Both the position numbers and the translations under genes were made by a program. The notes beneath the pieces were generated by a model, which saw only the letters and a program-made list of their open reading frames with translations, did no database searches and was not told where the DNA came from. From NCBI RefSeq assembly GCF_025133575.1, contig NZ_CP104011.1, forward strand, positions 2,542,001-2,606,000: a stretch of DNA of 64,000 bases, given 5' to 3'. This DNA is from Pseudomonas sp. GCEP-101 (GTDB lineage Bacteria > Pseudomonadota > Gammaproteobacteria > Pseudomonadales > Pseudomonadaceae). Positions 11,813 through 21,272 of this stretch are shown here, piece by piece. Positions within the stretch are counted from its first letter, which is position 1. Each line of letters opens with the position of its first letter.

Positions 11813-13201
11813 ATGCACGATTCCCACACTGAGCGCATGAGCGGCACCGAAACCCGCGCTGCCGCCGGCCTGTCCCTGGTCTTCGCGTTCCGCATGCTCG
11901 GCATGTTCATGGTGCTGCCGGTGCTCGCCACCTACGGCCAGGACCTGGCCGGCGCCACGCCTGCCCTGATCGGCCTGGCCATCGGCGCCTATGGCCTGAC
12001 CCAGGCGATCCTGCAGATTCCGCTGGGCACTCTGTCCGACCGCATCGGCCGCCGGCCGATCATCATCGTCGGTCTGCTGGTGTTCGCTGCCGGCGCCGCC
12101 CTGGCGGCCAACGCCGATTCCATCTGGGGCATCATCGCCGGCCGCGTCCTGCAGGGCGCCGGAGCGATCTCGGCGGCGGTGATGGCGATGCTCTCCGACC
12201 TCACTCGCGAGCAGCACCGCACCAAGGCCATGGCCATGATCGGCATGAGCATCGGCGTGTCCTTTGCCGTGGCGATGGTCGCAGGCCCCGTGCTGACCCA
12301 CTGGTTCGGCCTGCACGGCCTGTTCTGGTTCACCGCCGGCATGGCCCTGGTGGGCATGCTGATCATCCTGTTCTTCGTGCCGACCCCCGACCACCGCATG
12401 CAGCACCGCGAATCCAGCGTGGCCAAGCAGTCGCTGCTGCCGACCCTGAAGAACGGCGAACTGCTGCGCCTGGACGCCGGCATCCTGGTGCTGCACGCCA
12501 TCCTCATGGCCAGCTTCGTCGCGCTGCCGCTGGCGCTGGTGGAGCGCGCCGGGCTGCCCAAGGAAGAACACTGGTGGGTCTACCTGACCGCGCTGCTGGT
12601 GGGCTTCTTCGGCATGGTCCCTTTCATCATCTACGCCGAGAAGAAGCGCCAGATGAAGCGCGTGCTCACCGGCGCCGTGGCGACCCTGATGCTCTGCGAA
12701 CTGTTCTTCTGGGAGTTCGGCAACAGCCTCAAGGAACTGGTGTTCGGCATCATCGTCTACTTCACCGCGTTCAACCTGCTGGAGGCCTCGCTGCCGTCGC
12801 TGGTGAGCAAGGTGTCCCCGGCCGGCGGCAAGGGCACGGCGATGGGCGTCTATTCCACCAGCCAGTTCCTCGGCGCCGCCGTGGGCGGCATCCTGGGCGG
12901 CTGGATGTTCCAGCACGGCGGGCTGGACGGGGTGTTCATCGGCTGCGCCGTGCTGGCTGCCCTCTGGCTGGCGATTGCTGTTACCATGCGTGAACCGCCT
13001 TATGTAACGAGTATCCGCCTGCCTCTGTCCGACGAGGCGCTGCGCGATGCTTCGTTGGCTGAGCGTTTCAAGGCATTGCCCGGTGTGAGCGATGTGATGG
13101 TGGTCGTGGAAGAAGCGGCCGCTTATGTCAAAGTGGATTCCCAACAAGTTGATCGCACGTCCCTCGCGCGCCTCGCCGGCGCCGAGCAGGCGACGTGCTG
13201 A
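11813..13201 (+). CDS. MFS transporter with C-terminal soluble extension
   Basis: 462 residues. The first about 395 form a 12-helix major facilitator with the family loop motif GTLSDRIGRRPIII (residues ~70-83), of the type annotated YajR-like in P. aeruginosa beside ssb. Residues ~400-462 (IRLPLSDEALRDASLAERFKALPGVSDVMVVVEEAAAYVKVDSQQ) form a small soluble domain resembling an HMA-type ferredoxin fold, as in YajR proteins. Substrate unknown; an inner-membrane efflux role is likely. The ATG at 11813 follows a GAGGGG ribosome binding site. It ends 18 nt before ssb and may be co-transcribed with it. Confidence 0.88.
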   Translation: MHDSHTERMSGTETRAAAGLSLVFAFRMLGMFMVLPVLATYGQDLAGATPALIGLAIGAYGLTQAILQIPLGTLSDRIGRRPIIIVGLLVFAAGAALAANADSIWGIIAGRVLQGAGAISAAVMAMLSDLTREQHRTKAMAMIGMSIGVSFAVAMVAGPVLTHWFGLHGLFWFTAGMALVGMLIILFFVPTPDHRMQHRESSVAKQSLLPTLKNGELLRLDAGILVLHAILMASFVALPLALVERAGLPKEEHWWVYLTALLVGFFGMVPFIIYAEKKRQMKRVLTGAVATLMLCELFFWEFGNSLKELVFGIIVYFTAFNLLEASLPSLVSKVSPAGGKGTAMGVYSTSQFLGAAVGGILGGWMFQHGGLDGVFIGCAVLAALWLAIAVTMREPPYVTSIRLPLSDEALRDASLAERFKALPGVSDVMVVVEEAAAYVKVDSQQVDRTSLARLAGAEQATC

Positions 13202-13219
13202 AGCCTTTAGGAGAGCGTC

Positions 13220-13717
13220 ATGGCCCGTGGGGTTAACAAAGTCATTCTGGTGGGTAACGTCGGTGGCGATCCGGAAACCCGGTACATGCCCAACGGCAAC
13301 GCGGTGACCAACGTCACCCTGGCCACCAGCGAAAGCTGGAAGGACAAGCAGACCGGCCAGCAGCAGGAGCGTACCGAGTGGCACCGCGTGGTGTTCTTCG
13401 GTCGCCTGGCGGAAATCGTCGCCGAGTACGTGCGCAAGGGTTCGCAGATCTACGTCGAAGGCAGCCTGCGTACCCGCAAGTGGCAGGGTCAGGACGGCCA
13501 GGACCGTTACACCACCGAAATCGTGGTGGACATCAACGGCAACATGCAGCTGCTGGGCGGCCGTCCGGGCGCCGGTGGTGACGACGCTCCGCGCGCTCCC
13601 CGTGAGCCGCAGCAGCGTCCGCAGCAGGCCCAGCGCCCTGCGCCGCAGCAGCAGTCCCAGCCCGCGCCGCAACCGGCTCCGGACTACGACAGCTTCGACG
13701 ACGACATTCCGTTCTAG
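13220..13717 (+). CDS. ssb: Single-stranded DNA-binding protein
   Basis: 165 residues. N-terminal OB fold ([37 protein letters not shown]) to about residue 110, then a glutamine/proline-rich linker and the conserved acidic tip DDDIPF that recruits replication and repair partners. It coats ssDNA as a tetramer. Start supported by TTTAGGAGAGCGTC upstream. Confidence 0.98.
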   Translation: MARGVNKVILVGNVGGDPETRYMPNGNAVTNVTLATSESWKDKQTGQQQERTEWHRVVFFGRLAEIVAEYVRKGSQIYVEGSLRTRKWQGQDGQDRYTTEIVVDINGNMQLLGGRPGAGGDDAPRAPREPQQRPQQAQRPAPQQQSQPAPQPAPDYDSFDDDIPF

Positions 13718-13739
13718 GTCGAACGGAATCGTCACCCAG

Positions 13740-13765
13740 AGCGCAGCCTTCGAGCTGCGCTTTTG
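13740..13765 (+). terminator. Terminator after ssb
   Basis: Eight-bp stem AGCGCAGC/GCTGCGCT with loop CTTCGA, followed by TTTGCGTTT, 22 nt after the ssb stop. Confidence 0.82.
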
Positions 13766-13822
13766 CGTTTCTGGGACGCTCGTTTTGGCGAAACTTCGTA
13801 AGAGTCTTTCTCGCGGGCGAGT

Positions 13823-13846
13823 ATTTAATTAGCTAGCTAATTAAAT
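13823..13846. promoter_or_regulatory. Perfect 24-bp AT-rich palindrome, possible operator
   Basis: The 12-nt half ATTTAATTAGCT is followed at once by its exact complement AGCTAATTAAAT. It lies 47 nt before the start of the 62-residue protein gene. An uninterrupted, 75% AT palindrome holding the rare CTAG core is exceptional in this GC-rich genome. The length and lack of a spacer resemble a MarR-family or similar dimeric operator. No regulator gene adjoins it, so the binder is unknown. Confidence 0.6.
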
Positions 13847-13892
13847 GATTCTGGCATTGCCTTGATGTACGGCAAAACCGGAGAAGAAAGAC

Positions 13893-14081
13893 ATGAGCAT
13901 TACAGTGACCGAGCGTGACGACGACCATAAATCCCGCGAGTTCCGCGCCCACGGCGGGCGTTGCTGGGATGTGCACCAGGAAGGCCAGTTGGTCGGCATC
14001 TTCCATACCGAAGGCGAGGCGCAGGCCTACCGTATTTCCCTGGAGCTGGAAGCACGTTACCGCCACGCGGCGGAGTACTAA
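13893..14081 (+). CDS. Small conserved-looking hypothetical protein
   Basis: 62 residues (MSITVTERDDDHKSREFRAHG...LELEARYRHAAEY), charged, soluble, no signal peptide or membrane segment. A GGAGAAGAAAG ribosome binding site precedes the ATG. I do not recognise a family. The mixed beta-strand/helix pattern and normal codon use argue that it is a real gene. It stands alone between ssb and the leftward cobJ, downstream of a striking AT-rich palindrome. Confidence 0.7.
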   Translation: MSITVTERDDDHKSREFRAHGGRCWDVHQEGQLVGIFHTEGEAQAYRISLELEARYRHAAEY

Positions 14082-14126
14082 GGCAAGAAGGTCCCGTGGC
14101 GCCGGCCGCGCCACGGGGCGTTTCCG

Positions 14127-14203
14127 GTAGGAGCGAGCTTGCTCGCGAACCTCTCGGCACCAGCGCTGCCGGGAAATCTGTTCGCGAGCAAGCTCGCTCC
14201 TAC
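14127..14203. repeat. REP inverted pair, family 1
   Basis: Arms 14127-14150 and 14180-14203 are exact inverted copies of the GTAGGAGCGAGCTTGCTCGC unit. It lies at the convergent 3' ends of the small protein gene and cobJ. Confidence 0.95.
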
Positions 14204-14212
14204 AGAAAACGG

Positions 14213-15862
14213 TCAGCGATACCAGCGCGGCGTGTACACCCAGTCGCCGCCGCCCGCGCGGGGGAAGCGTCGGGTAAGCGACGAGCCGACGATCACCAGG
14301 GTGCGCATGTCCACCATGTCCGGCACCAGCTCGCCGAGGGTGACGACGCGCAGCGCCTCGGCCGGGCGGCCGATGTCGCGGCCGAGCACGACCAGCGTGT
14401 GCGCTGTGCGATGGCGGCGAACGATGTCCAGCGCGCGCCCCAGTTGCCAGGGCCGCGCCTTGGAGATCGGGTTGTAGAAGGCCATGGCCAGGTCGGCGGC
14501 GCCGGCGTGGTCCAGGCGCTGCTCGATGGTCTCCCAGGGCTTGAGGTTGTCCGACAGCGAAATCAGACAGAAATCATGCCCCAGCGGCGCGCCGGCTTTG
14601 GCGGCGGCGGCCAACGCGGCGGACACCCCCGGCAGCACCTCCAGTTCGACCCCATGCCAGTGCGGGTCGCTGCTCTCGTGCAGCGCCTCCATTACCGCGG
14701 CGGCCATGGCGAACACGCCCGGGTCGCCGGAGGAAATCACCACCACGCGCCGACCGCTGGCGGCCAGCTCGAAGGCGTGGCGGGCGCGTTGCATTTCTTC
14801 GCGATTGTCGGTGCAGTGGCGCACCTGATCATCGCGCAGCGGCTCGGCCATCTTCACGTAGGTCTCGTAGCCCAGCAGGTCCTGGGCTTCGTCCAGCGCG
14901 CGGCGCACGGCGGGAATCATGAAGTCGCTGGCGCCGGGGCCAAGGCCGATCACGCTGAGTCGCCCGCGCGGCTGGCCGATACCCTCGGCGTCGGCCGGGC
15001 TGGCGGCGCGGTGCAGGTGGAAGGAGTCGCCCTGCAGCACGGCTGGCGGCAGCTCGTCGTCGCCGTCGATGAAGCGCAACGGCACGCCCAGCTCGCCGGC
15101 GGCATCGGCCAGGGCCGGATCGGCCATGCGGCAGCGGGGCGCCACCAGCGCGGCCAGCGACGCTTCGGCCAGCCCGGCTTGGGCCAGGCCCTGGCGGATG
15201 CGCTCGGGCAGTTGCGAATCCACCAGGGTGACATGGGCGAGGACGAGGCGCGGGTGGATGCGCAGCTCGTTGTACGCGATGCCTTCGGCGCGCGCGTCGA
15301 TGCGCAGGGTATGCGCGGCATCGTCGGCCAGTGGCAGGTCCAGCTCGTCCAGCCAGGGCGCGTCGCCTTCGATGCGCAGGCTATCGCCGCCCAGCAGGTC
15401 GGAAACGAAGCGCTTGCCTTGTTCGATGTCCGCCAGCGCGTAGCCCGGAGGCGGATCGAGCAGGCAGGCGCCGAAGCGCAGTTCGCCGCTGGTGGTGATG
15501 GCCGGGGGCACCTCCAGCGCGGCGGCCATCTCGCGAGCCATGCGGTTCACCCCGCCGAGCCCGCCAAGCAGCGGCACCACGGCGCTACCGTCTTCGGCGA
15601 CGGCCAGCACCGGCGGTTCCCCGCCCTTCTCGATGAGCAACGGGGCGAGGGTGCGGATGACGATGCCGGCGGCGCACAGGGCGATGATCGGGGTGCCGTC
15701 GCGGTAGAGCTGGCGCAGGGTGTCGCCGAAGTTCGCGTAGGACTCGTCGGCACCTTCGACGCGGTCCTTCAGGCCCAGCACACGCGCCTGTGGATAAATG
15801 CCCTGCAGGCGCCGCGCCGTGGCCAGCGCGCCCTGGCCGAGAATGACGATGGCCGCGCGCAT
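14213..15862 (-). CDS. cobJ: CbiG-CobJ fusion: precorrin-3B C17-methyltransferase
   Basis: 549 residues. Residues 1 to about 300 are CbiG-like ([19 protein letters not shown], then GTPIIALCAAGIVIRTLAPLL and GGLGGVNRMAREMA). From about residue 301 there is an SAM-dependent tetrapyrrole methylase (RLSVIGLGPGASDF, VVVISSGDPGVFAM, LPGVSAALAAAA), which methylates C17 during ring contraction to precorrin-4. The fused layout is usual in pseudomonads. Its ATG shares one base with the cobI stop (TGATG), so cobGHIJ is a coupled operon under the upstream cobalamin riboswitch. Confidence 0.95.
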   Translation of the reverse strand: MRAAIVILGQGALATARRLQGIYPQARVLGLKDRVEGADESYANFGDTLRQLYRDGTPIIALCAAGIVIRTLAPLLIEKGGEPPVLAVAEDGSAVVPLLGGLGGVNRMAREMAAALEVPPAITTSGELRFGACLLDPPPGYALADIEQGKRFVSDLLGGDSLRIEGDAPWLDELDLPLADDAAHTLRIDARAEGIAYNELRIHPRLVLAHVTLVDSQLPERIRQGLAQAGLAEASLAALVAPRCRMADPALADAAGELGVPLRFIDGDDELPPAVLQGDSFHLHRAASPADAEGIGQPRGRLSVIGLGPGASDFMIPAVRRALDEAQDLLGYETYVKMAEPLRDDQVRHCTDNREEMQRARHAFELAASGRRVVVISSGDPGVFAMAAAVMEALHESSDPHWHGVELEVLPGVSAALAAAAKAGAPLGHDFCLISLSDNLKPWETIEQRLDHAGAADLAMAFYNPISKARPWQLGRALDIVRRHRTAHTLVVLGRDIGRPAEALRVVTLGELVPDMVDMRTLVIVGSSLTRRFPRAGGGDWVYTPRWYR

Positions 15863-16602
15863 CAGCCGTTCCACCGCTGGCCGGGGATGACGATCATCGA
15901 GAAGTACGGCGAGGCCATCGGGTCGACCTCGTCCAGCGCAACGATGCGCTGCTCGCGCATGGTGGCGCGCTCGACGTAGTGCGCGCCGCCGTCGCGGCCC
16001 AGCTCGTGCAGCACGCGGCGGACCTTGTCGAAGTTGCGGCCGAGCTTCATCACCACCGCCGCGTCGGCGTCGGCCAGGCGGCGCTTGAGTTCCTCTTCCG
16101 GCAGGACGCCGGACAGCACCGACAGGCTCTGGTTGCGATACACCAGCGGCACGCCGAGCACCGCCGCGCTGCCGAGCATCGAGCAGACGCCGGGTACGAC
16201 TTCGGTGTCATACCGCTCTGAAAGACGGTCATGCAGGTACATGTACGAGCCGTAGAAGAACGGATCGCCCTCGCAGATCACCGCCACGTCGCGGCCGGCA
16301 TCCAGGTGCATCGCCACTTGCTGGGCGGCGGTGTCGTAGAAGTCGCTGATCACCCCTTCGTAGGTCAACGGCGGCTCCAGCTTCTCGGTGGTCACCGGGT
16401 AGACCAGCGGCAGGCGCTGCTGCTCATCGAGCAGGTGTTGCTCGATGATGGCGAAGGCGTTGCCACCCTGGCCGGCATGGTGCTTGGCCTTGGCCACGAA
16501 GTAGCCGATCACCGGGGACGCGCGCAGCAGGCGCAGGGCCTTGAGGGTCAGCAGTTCCGGGTCGCCGGGGCCTACGCCCAGGCCGATGAGGCGGCCGGTC
16601 AT
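15862..16602 (-). CDS. cobI: Precorrin-2 C20-methyltransferase
   Basis: 246 residues. Class III tetrapyrrole methylase with [22 protein letters not shown] at the N-terminus and [20 protein letters not shown] (about residues 95-114) in the SAM-binding region. It makes precorrin-3A from precorrin-2. The ATG at 16602 was preferred over longer in-frame starts because it overlaps the cobH stop as TGATG and matches the family length. Upstream in-frame sequence is the cobH gene read in another frame. Confidence 0.96.
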   Translation of the reverse strand: MTGRLIGLGVGPGDPELLTLKALRLLRASPVIGYFVAKAKHHAGQGGNAFAIIEQHLLDEQQRLPLVYPVTTEKLEPPLTYEGVISDFYDTAAQQVAMHLDAGRDVAVICEGDPFFYGSYMYLHDRLSERYDTEVVPGVCSMLGSAAVLGVPLVYRNQSLSVLSGVLPEEELKRRLADADAAVVMKLGRNFDKVRRVLHELGRDGGAHYVERATMREQRIVALDEVDPMASPYFSMIVIPGQRWNG

Positions 16603-17228
16603 CACTCCACCTCCGTGGCCAGGGCGTTGACGGCCGCGGCGGCCATCGCGCTGCCGCCACGGCGGCCGCGCACGATCACGTAGGGCACGCCGCGGCTGTC
16701 GGCAGCGAGGGCGTCCTTGGACTCCATGGCACCGACGAAGCCCACCGGGAAGCCGAGAATCAGCGCCGGTTTCGGTGCGCCGGCGTCGAGCATTTCGAGC
16801 AGGTAGAAGAGGGCGGTCGGGGCGTTGCCGATCACTACCACGCTGCCTTCCAGGTGTTCGCGCCAATGCTCCAGCGCCACTGCCGAGCGCGTGTTGCCCA
16901 GCTCGCGGGCCAGCGCCGGAACATCCGGATCGTTGAGCGTGCAGATCACCTCGTTGTGCGCCGGCAGGCGCGCACGGGTGATGCCCTCGGCGACCATCCG
17001 CGCATCGCAGAGGATCGGCGCGCCGGCGGATAGCGCCGCCCTGCCGATGGCCCCGGCGCCCGCGGAGAAGCGCAGGTCCTGGACGACGTCGACCATGCCG
17101 CAGGCGTGGATCACCCGCACGGCGAGTTTCTCAAGGTCCGCGGGGATGGCGGACAGATCGGCTTCCGCGCGAATAGTGGCGAAGGATTGGCGGTAGATCG
17201 CCAGGCCGTCGCGAATGTAATCAAGCAT
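16602..17228 (-). CDS. cobH: Precorrin-8X methylmutase
   Basis: 208 residues. It rearranges the C11 methyl to C12 to give hydrogenobyrinate. CobH features include [19 protein letters not shown], with the catalytic His in the RVIHACG segment, [15 protein letters not shown] and [16 protein letters not shown]. Start at 17228 overlaps the cobG end by 8 nt. Terminal overlaps on both sides place it in the cobGHIJ operon. Confidence 0.97.
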   Translation of the reverse strand: MLDYIRDGLAIYRQSFATIRAEADLSAIPADLEKLAVRVIHACGMVDVVQDLRFSAGAGAIGRAALSAGAPILCDARMVAEGITRARLPAHNEVICTLNDPDVPALARELGNTRSAVALEHWREHLEGSVVVIGNAPTALFYLLEMLDAGAPKPALILGFPVGFVGAMESKDALAADSRGVPYVIVRGRRGGSAMAAAAVNALATEVE

Positions 17229-18576
17229 CGATGGAGACTCCGGGGGCGGCCAGTAGATCGCCGGCGGCCTCGAGGGACAGGTTGCGCGCCAGCGGGTGGC
17301 CGAAGCCGGCCAGGCCATCGGCGCGACGGAACAGGTCATAGCGGCCGTCGGCGACGGCCAGCAGGGTGTAGGGGGCCACGTGGGCGGCGGCGCAGGAGCG
17401 CGGGCAGCCGCACAGGTGCACGCCGGCGGGCGGCGCATGGCGCAGGCGTTCGGCCAGGCGCAGGGCGTCGGCCTTGGTGTCGGCCAGCCCGCGGGCGCAA
17501 CCGCTGGAGCCACTGCAGGCGACCAGGCGCGAGAGCGGCTGCGCGGCATCCACCAGCAGGCCGAGGTTGGCCAGCGCACCCAGCACCACGGCAGCGTCGG
17601 CCTGCGCCACATCGGGCAGGATGAGGCTCTGCCACGGTGTCAGGCGCAGCTGTCCGCCGCTGAAGCGTTCGGCGAGATCGGCCAGGCCGAAGAGGGTGGT
17701 GCTGTCGAGGCGTCCGAGGACGAATCCCGCGCCGATCATGGCGTGGTCCGGCAGGCGTTGCGGATGAATCCCGAGGTGGCCGAACGCCCGTGGTGCAGGA
17801 CGCCGCCAGTTATCCACAGCCGGTCCGAGCTGCAGTTCGAACGGCAGGCGCTGTTGCAGGCGCTCCAGCAGCAGGTCGTCGCGCAGCATCTCGCGCAGGT
17901 GGCGCAGGCGCGTCTGGCCGTCGCCGGCGAGATCGAGGAACAGGTGCAGCAGGGTGTCCACCAGCACGGGCACCTGTGCGGCGGTCACAGCGGCGAGGGC
18001 AGGGCGATCGGTGGCGCGCTGCGGCGGGCAGCCGGCCAGGCCGACGGCGAACAGCGGCGCGGCGTCGGCGGACATGGCCGACAGCCAGATATCGTTGGGA
18101 TGCTCCAGCATCGCCAGCGCTTCGCCGGCGTCCAGCTGGATGCCGAACTTGGGCGACAGGCCGTGGAAGCGCGGGGTGCGTTCCAGCAGGTCGAGCAACT
18201 GGCGGGCGAGCGGACTGGCATCGAAAGCGCTGCCAGGGTCCAGGCCCAGCGCCGGGCTGACCAGCAGGTTGCGCACGTCGTCCGCCGCCAGCTCGCGGGG
18301 GCCGAGGCCGGCCGCCAGCAGGTCACGGCTAAGCGCGCTTTCGGCGCCGGCGTGCACGCCGCGGATCTGCAGGTTGGCGCGGTTGGTCGCTTCCAGAACG
18401 CCGCCGGCGTGGCGCTCGGCGGCCAGGGCAATGGCGCGCGCGGCGGTGGCATCGAGTTGCCCGCACGGCAGCTTGATGCGGCAGATGCCGCCATCGCGGG
18501 AGGCCACGATACGCAGCAGGCCGGGGCAGGCATGCGGGCGGACGGGCAGAGCGGAGGAGTCGTGCACGGTGGTCAC
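17221..18576 (-). CDS. cobG: Precorrin-3B synthase, sulfite-reductase fold
   Basis: 451 residues from a GTG start; no strong ribosome binding site is visible, so the exact start is uncertain. Two ferredoxin-like/sirohaem-type repeats end with cysteines CSGSSGC and CGCPRSC (C-x5-C ... C-x3-C) for a 4Fe-4S cluster. CobG is the oxygen-dependent monooxygenase that makes precorrin-3B, the hallmark of the aerobic B12 route. First gene of the leftward cobGHIJ unit, about 90 nt downstream of a cobalamin riboswitch. Confidence 0.92.
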   Translation of the reverse strand: MTTVHDSSALPVRPHACPGLLRIVASRDGGICRIKLPCGQLDATAARAIALAAERHAGGVLEATNRANLQIRGVHAGAESALSRDLLAAGLGPRELAADDVRNLLVSPALGLDPGSAFDASPLARQLLDLLERTPRFHGLSPKFGIQLDAGEALAMLEHPNDIWLSAMSADAAPLFAVGLAGCPPQRATDRPALAAVTAAQVPVLVDTLLHLFLDLAGDGQTRLRHLREMLRDDLLLERLQQRLPFELQLGPAVDNWRRPAPRAFGHLGIHPQRLPDHAMIGAGFVLGRLDSTTLFGLADLAERFSGGQLRLTPWQSLILPDVAQADAAVVLGALANLGLLVDAAQPLSRLVACSGSSGCARGLADTKADALRLAERLRHAPPAGVHLCGCPRSCAAAHVAPYTLLAVADGRYDLFRRADGLAGFGHPLARNLSLEAAGDLLAAPGVSIDA

Positions 18577-18667
18577 CAGGGCTGGGTCGCGGTGACCTGC
18601 GAATCCCCACAGGGGATTTCACGACACCGATACACCCCGCTCGATGTCTGCACGCGCGACTGGTTTC

Positions 18668-18852
18668 GTCGGCAGGTCTCCTGGCTGGCAGGTCCTCATC
18701 CAGCGCGGCCTTCCCGGTTGCCCAGTGGCCTGGCCGGCGGCACGGAACATCGTTCTCGTGCCGCCGCATTGCGCGGACTCGCTGCTTACAGTTGCGGGGG
18801 CAGCCACGGCTTAACCGTGTTCCCTCTTCGGCTCTGGGAAACCCACCGTGAA
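18668..18852 (-). promoter_or_regulatory. Cobalamin riboswitch upstream of cobG
   Basis: On the minus strand the order is GAGGGAACACGG, GCTGCCCCCGCAACTGTAAG (the conserved P6/J6 core), CCACTGGGCAACCGGGAAGG, GATGAGGACCTGCC, and the B12 box AGCCAGGAGACCTGCC at 18671-18686. This is the full AdoCbl aptamer. The aptamer lies upstream of the cobG start, so B12 excess should shut down cobGHIJ. Confidence 0.95.
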
Positions 18853-18960
18853 AGGCGAAGCGTCCTACGAGCACCGACGAAGCGGGTATTATGCCTGCTT
18901 TGCCCGACGTCAGGAAAAGCCTGCCCGTCGGATCGATCGTCGCACCCCAGAGGACATTTC

Positions 18961-20172
18961 ATGACGCCCTGGCTGACCATCGTCGGCATCGGCGAGGACG
19001 GCTATGCCGGCCTCGGCAAGGCCGCGCGCCGCGCCCTGCTCGCCGCCAGCGAAGTGATCGGCGCGCCGCGCCAGCTGGACCTGCTGCCGCCTTGCCTGGG
19101 CGCCCGCCGCCAGGCCTGGCCGAGCCCGTTCAGCCTGGAGCCGGTGCTGCGCCGGCGAGGTGAGCCCACCTGCGTGCTGGCCAGCGGCGACCCGATGCTG
19201 TTCGGCGTCGGCGCGAGCCTCGCCCGGCAGGTACCATCCGAGGAAATGCTCGTGCTTCCCGCGCCGTCCTCCGCCTCCCTGGCCGCGGCGCGGCTGGGCT
19301 GGGCATTGCAGGACTGCACGCTGCTCTCGCTGGTGGCACGCCCCTTGGCCGCCCTCCATGCGCAGATTCACGATAGCGCGAAGCTGCTGATCCTCAGCAA
19401 CGATGGCAGCAGCCCGGCCGCCATCGCCGCGCTGCTGCGCGAGCGGGGGTTCGGTGCCAGCCGCCTCAGCGTGCTGGAGCACCTGGGCGGTGATGCCGAA
19501 CGACGCATCGACGGGCTCGCCAGCGACTGGTCGACGAGCGAGACCGCTGCGCTGAACCTGGTCGCGGTGCAGTGCGCGGCGGGCGCCGAGGCGATTCGCC
19601 TGCCATTGACCACCGGCCTGCCGGACGACGCCTACCGCCATGACGGCCAACTGACCAAGCGCGACGTGCGCGCCGTCACCCTGGCGCGGCTGGCGCCCCG
19701 GCCGGGCGAGCTGCTGTGGGACGTCGGCGCCGGTTGCGGCTCCATCGGCATCGAATGGATGCGCGCGCACCCGAGCTGCCGCACCCTGGCCATCGAAGCC
19801 AACGAAGGGCGTCAGGAACATATCCGCTTCAACCGCGATGCGCTTGGCGTGCCGGCGCTGCAACTGGTCTGCGGCGCGGCGCCGGAAGCCTTGCAGGGGC
19901 TGGAGCGGCCCGATGCGATCTTCATCGGCGGCGGCGTGACCCTGCCCGGCGTGTTCGAACAGTGCTGGGAGCAGCTCAAGCCCGGCGGCCGGCTGGTGGC
20001 CAATGCCGTCACGCTGCAGAGCGAGTCCCTGCTGCTGAGCTGGCGCGCCCGCATCGGTGGCGAGCTGACCCGGCTGTCGGTGTCTCAGGCCCAGCCGCTG
20101 GGCGGCTTCGATACCTGGCGTGCGGCGTTGCCGATCACCCTGCTGGACGTGTGCAAGCCTCTGGCCGACTGA
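18961..20172 (+). CDS. cobL: Precorrin-6Y C5,15-methyltransferase (decarboxylating)
   Basis: 403 residues. CbiE-type methylase first ([32 protein letters not shown]), then a CbiT-type Rossmann methyltransferase from about residue 215 ([46 protein letters not shown]). The two halves methylate C5 and C15 and remove the ring C acetate carboxyl. Divergent from cobG. I find no riboswitch on the plus strand in the 384-bp gap, so its control differs from cobGHIJ. Confidence 0.97.
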   Translation: MTPWLTIVGIGEDGYAGLGKAARRALLAASEVIGAPRQLDLLPPCLGARRQAWPSPFSLEPVLRRRGEPTCVLASGDPMLFGVGASLARQVPSEEMLVLPAPSSASLAAARLGWALQDCTLLSLVARPLAALHAQIHDSAKLLILSNDGSSPAAIAALLRERGFGASRLSVLEHLGGDAERRIDGLASDWSTSETAALNLVAVQCAAGAEAIRLPLTTGLPDDAYRHDGQLTKRDVRAVTLARLAPRPGELLWDVGAGCGSIGIEWMRAHPSCRTLAIEANEGRQEHIRFNRDALGVPALQLVCGAAPEALQGLERPDAIFIGGGVTLPGVFEQCWEQLKPGGRLVANAVTLQSESLLLSWRARIGGELTRLSVSQAQPLGGFDTWRAALPITLLDVCKPLAD

Positions 20173-20174
20173 CG

Positions 20175-21272
20175 ATGCGCGAAGAGACTTCCGAAGCACC
20201 CCGCCCGCTGCGCAGCGGCTACACCACCGGCAGCTGCGCCACGGCCACCAGCTTGGCGGCGGCGCGCCTGCTGCTGACGGGTGAGGCGCTCGACGCGGTA
20301 CAGATATCCCTGCCCAAAGAGCGCAGCGCGACGCTGCGCCTGGCGTTCTGCCGGCTCATCGCCGAGGGTGCCGAAGCCGGCACGCTGAAGGATGCCGGCG
20401 ACGACCCGGACGTGACCCACGGTGCGCTGGTCTTTGCCCGCGTCACCTTGAGCGCCGAGCCGGGCGTACGCTTCCGGGCGGGCGAAGGTGTCGGCACCGT
20501 CACCAAGCCGGGGCTGGTGCTGGCGGTGGGCGAGCCGGCGATCAACCCGGTGCCGCGGCAGATGATGCAGGCCAACCTCGCCGCGCTGGCGGCGGAGTGC
20601 GGCTACACCGGCGGCTTCGACGTCACGATCAATATCGAAGGCGGCGCCGAGCTGGCGCTCAAGACCATGAACCCGCGCCTGGGCATCCTCGGCGGCCTGT
20701 CGATCCTGGGCACCACCGGCATCGTCCGGCCGTTCTCCTGCTCGGCCTACATCGCCTCGATCCAGCAGGGTATCGACGTCGCCCGCGCCAACGGCTTCCG
20801 CCACCTGGCCGCCTGCACCGGCAACGCCAGCGAGGACGCCATGCGCCGTCGCTACGGCTTCGACGACACCGCGCTGATCGAGATGGGCGATTTTGCCGGC
20901 GCCGCGCTCAAGCACCTGCGCAAGGTGCCGGTGGAGCGCTTCAGCGTCTGCGGCGGCTTCGGCAAGATCAGCAAGCTCGCCGCCGGCCACATGGACCTGC
21001 ACAGCCGCCACTCCAGCATCGACCTGCCGCAGCTGGCCCAGTGGGCGGCGGACATCGGCGCGTCGGCGCAACTGCAACAGCGCATGCGCGACGCCAATAC
21101 CAGCCAGCAGGCACTGGCGCTGTGCCGCGCCGAGGGCATAGCGCTGGGCGATGCCGTCTGCGCCCGCGCGCTGGCTTTTGCCCGGCGCATCGTGCCCGCC
21201 GAAGTGACGCTGGAAGTCTTCGCCATCGACCGCCAGGGCAACCTGGTGGGCGAGGCCCTGGAGGTGCGATGA
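20175..21272 (+). CDS. cbiD: CbiD, precorrin-5B C1-methyltransferase
   Basis: 365 residues beginning [21 protein letters not shown], the CbiD signature, with [45 protein letters not shown] and [17 protein letters not shown]. It C1-methylates and deacetylates the corrin precursor, the step done by CobF in the classical aerobic pathway. Its presence beside CobG marks a mixed pathway. It starts 2 nt after cobL and overlaps cobK by an ATGA. Confidence 0.96.
   Translation: MREETSEAPRPLRSGYTTGSCATATSLAAARLLLTGEALDAVQISLPKERSATLRLAFCRLIAEGAEAGTLKDAGDDPDVTHGALVFARVTLSAEPGVRFRAGEGVGTVTKPGLVLAVGEPAINPVPRQMMQANLAALAAECGYTGGFDVTINIEGGAELALKTMNPRLGILGGLSILGTTGIVRPFSCSAYIASIQQGIDVARANGFRHLAACTGNASEDAMRRRYGFDDTALIEMGDFAGAALKHLRKVPVERFSVCGGFGKISKLAAGHMDLHSRHSSIDLPQLAQWAADIGASAQLQQRMRDANTSQQALALCRAEGIALGDAVCARALAFARRIVPAEVTLEVFAIDRQGNLVGEALEVR

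Noticed and set aside
17296..20172. 958-codon frame whose first half is antisense to cobG
   Set aside because: The real gene is the cobL part from 18961. The upstream extension crosses the cobG riboswitch and is a GC-rich shadow.
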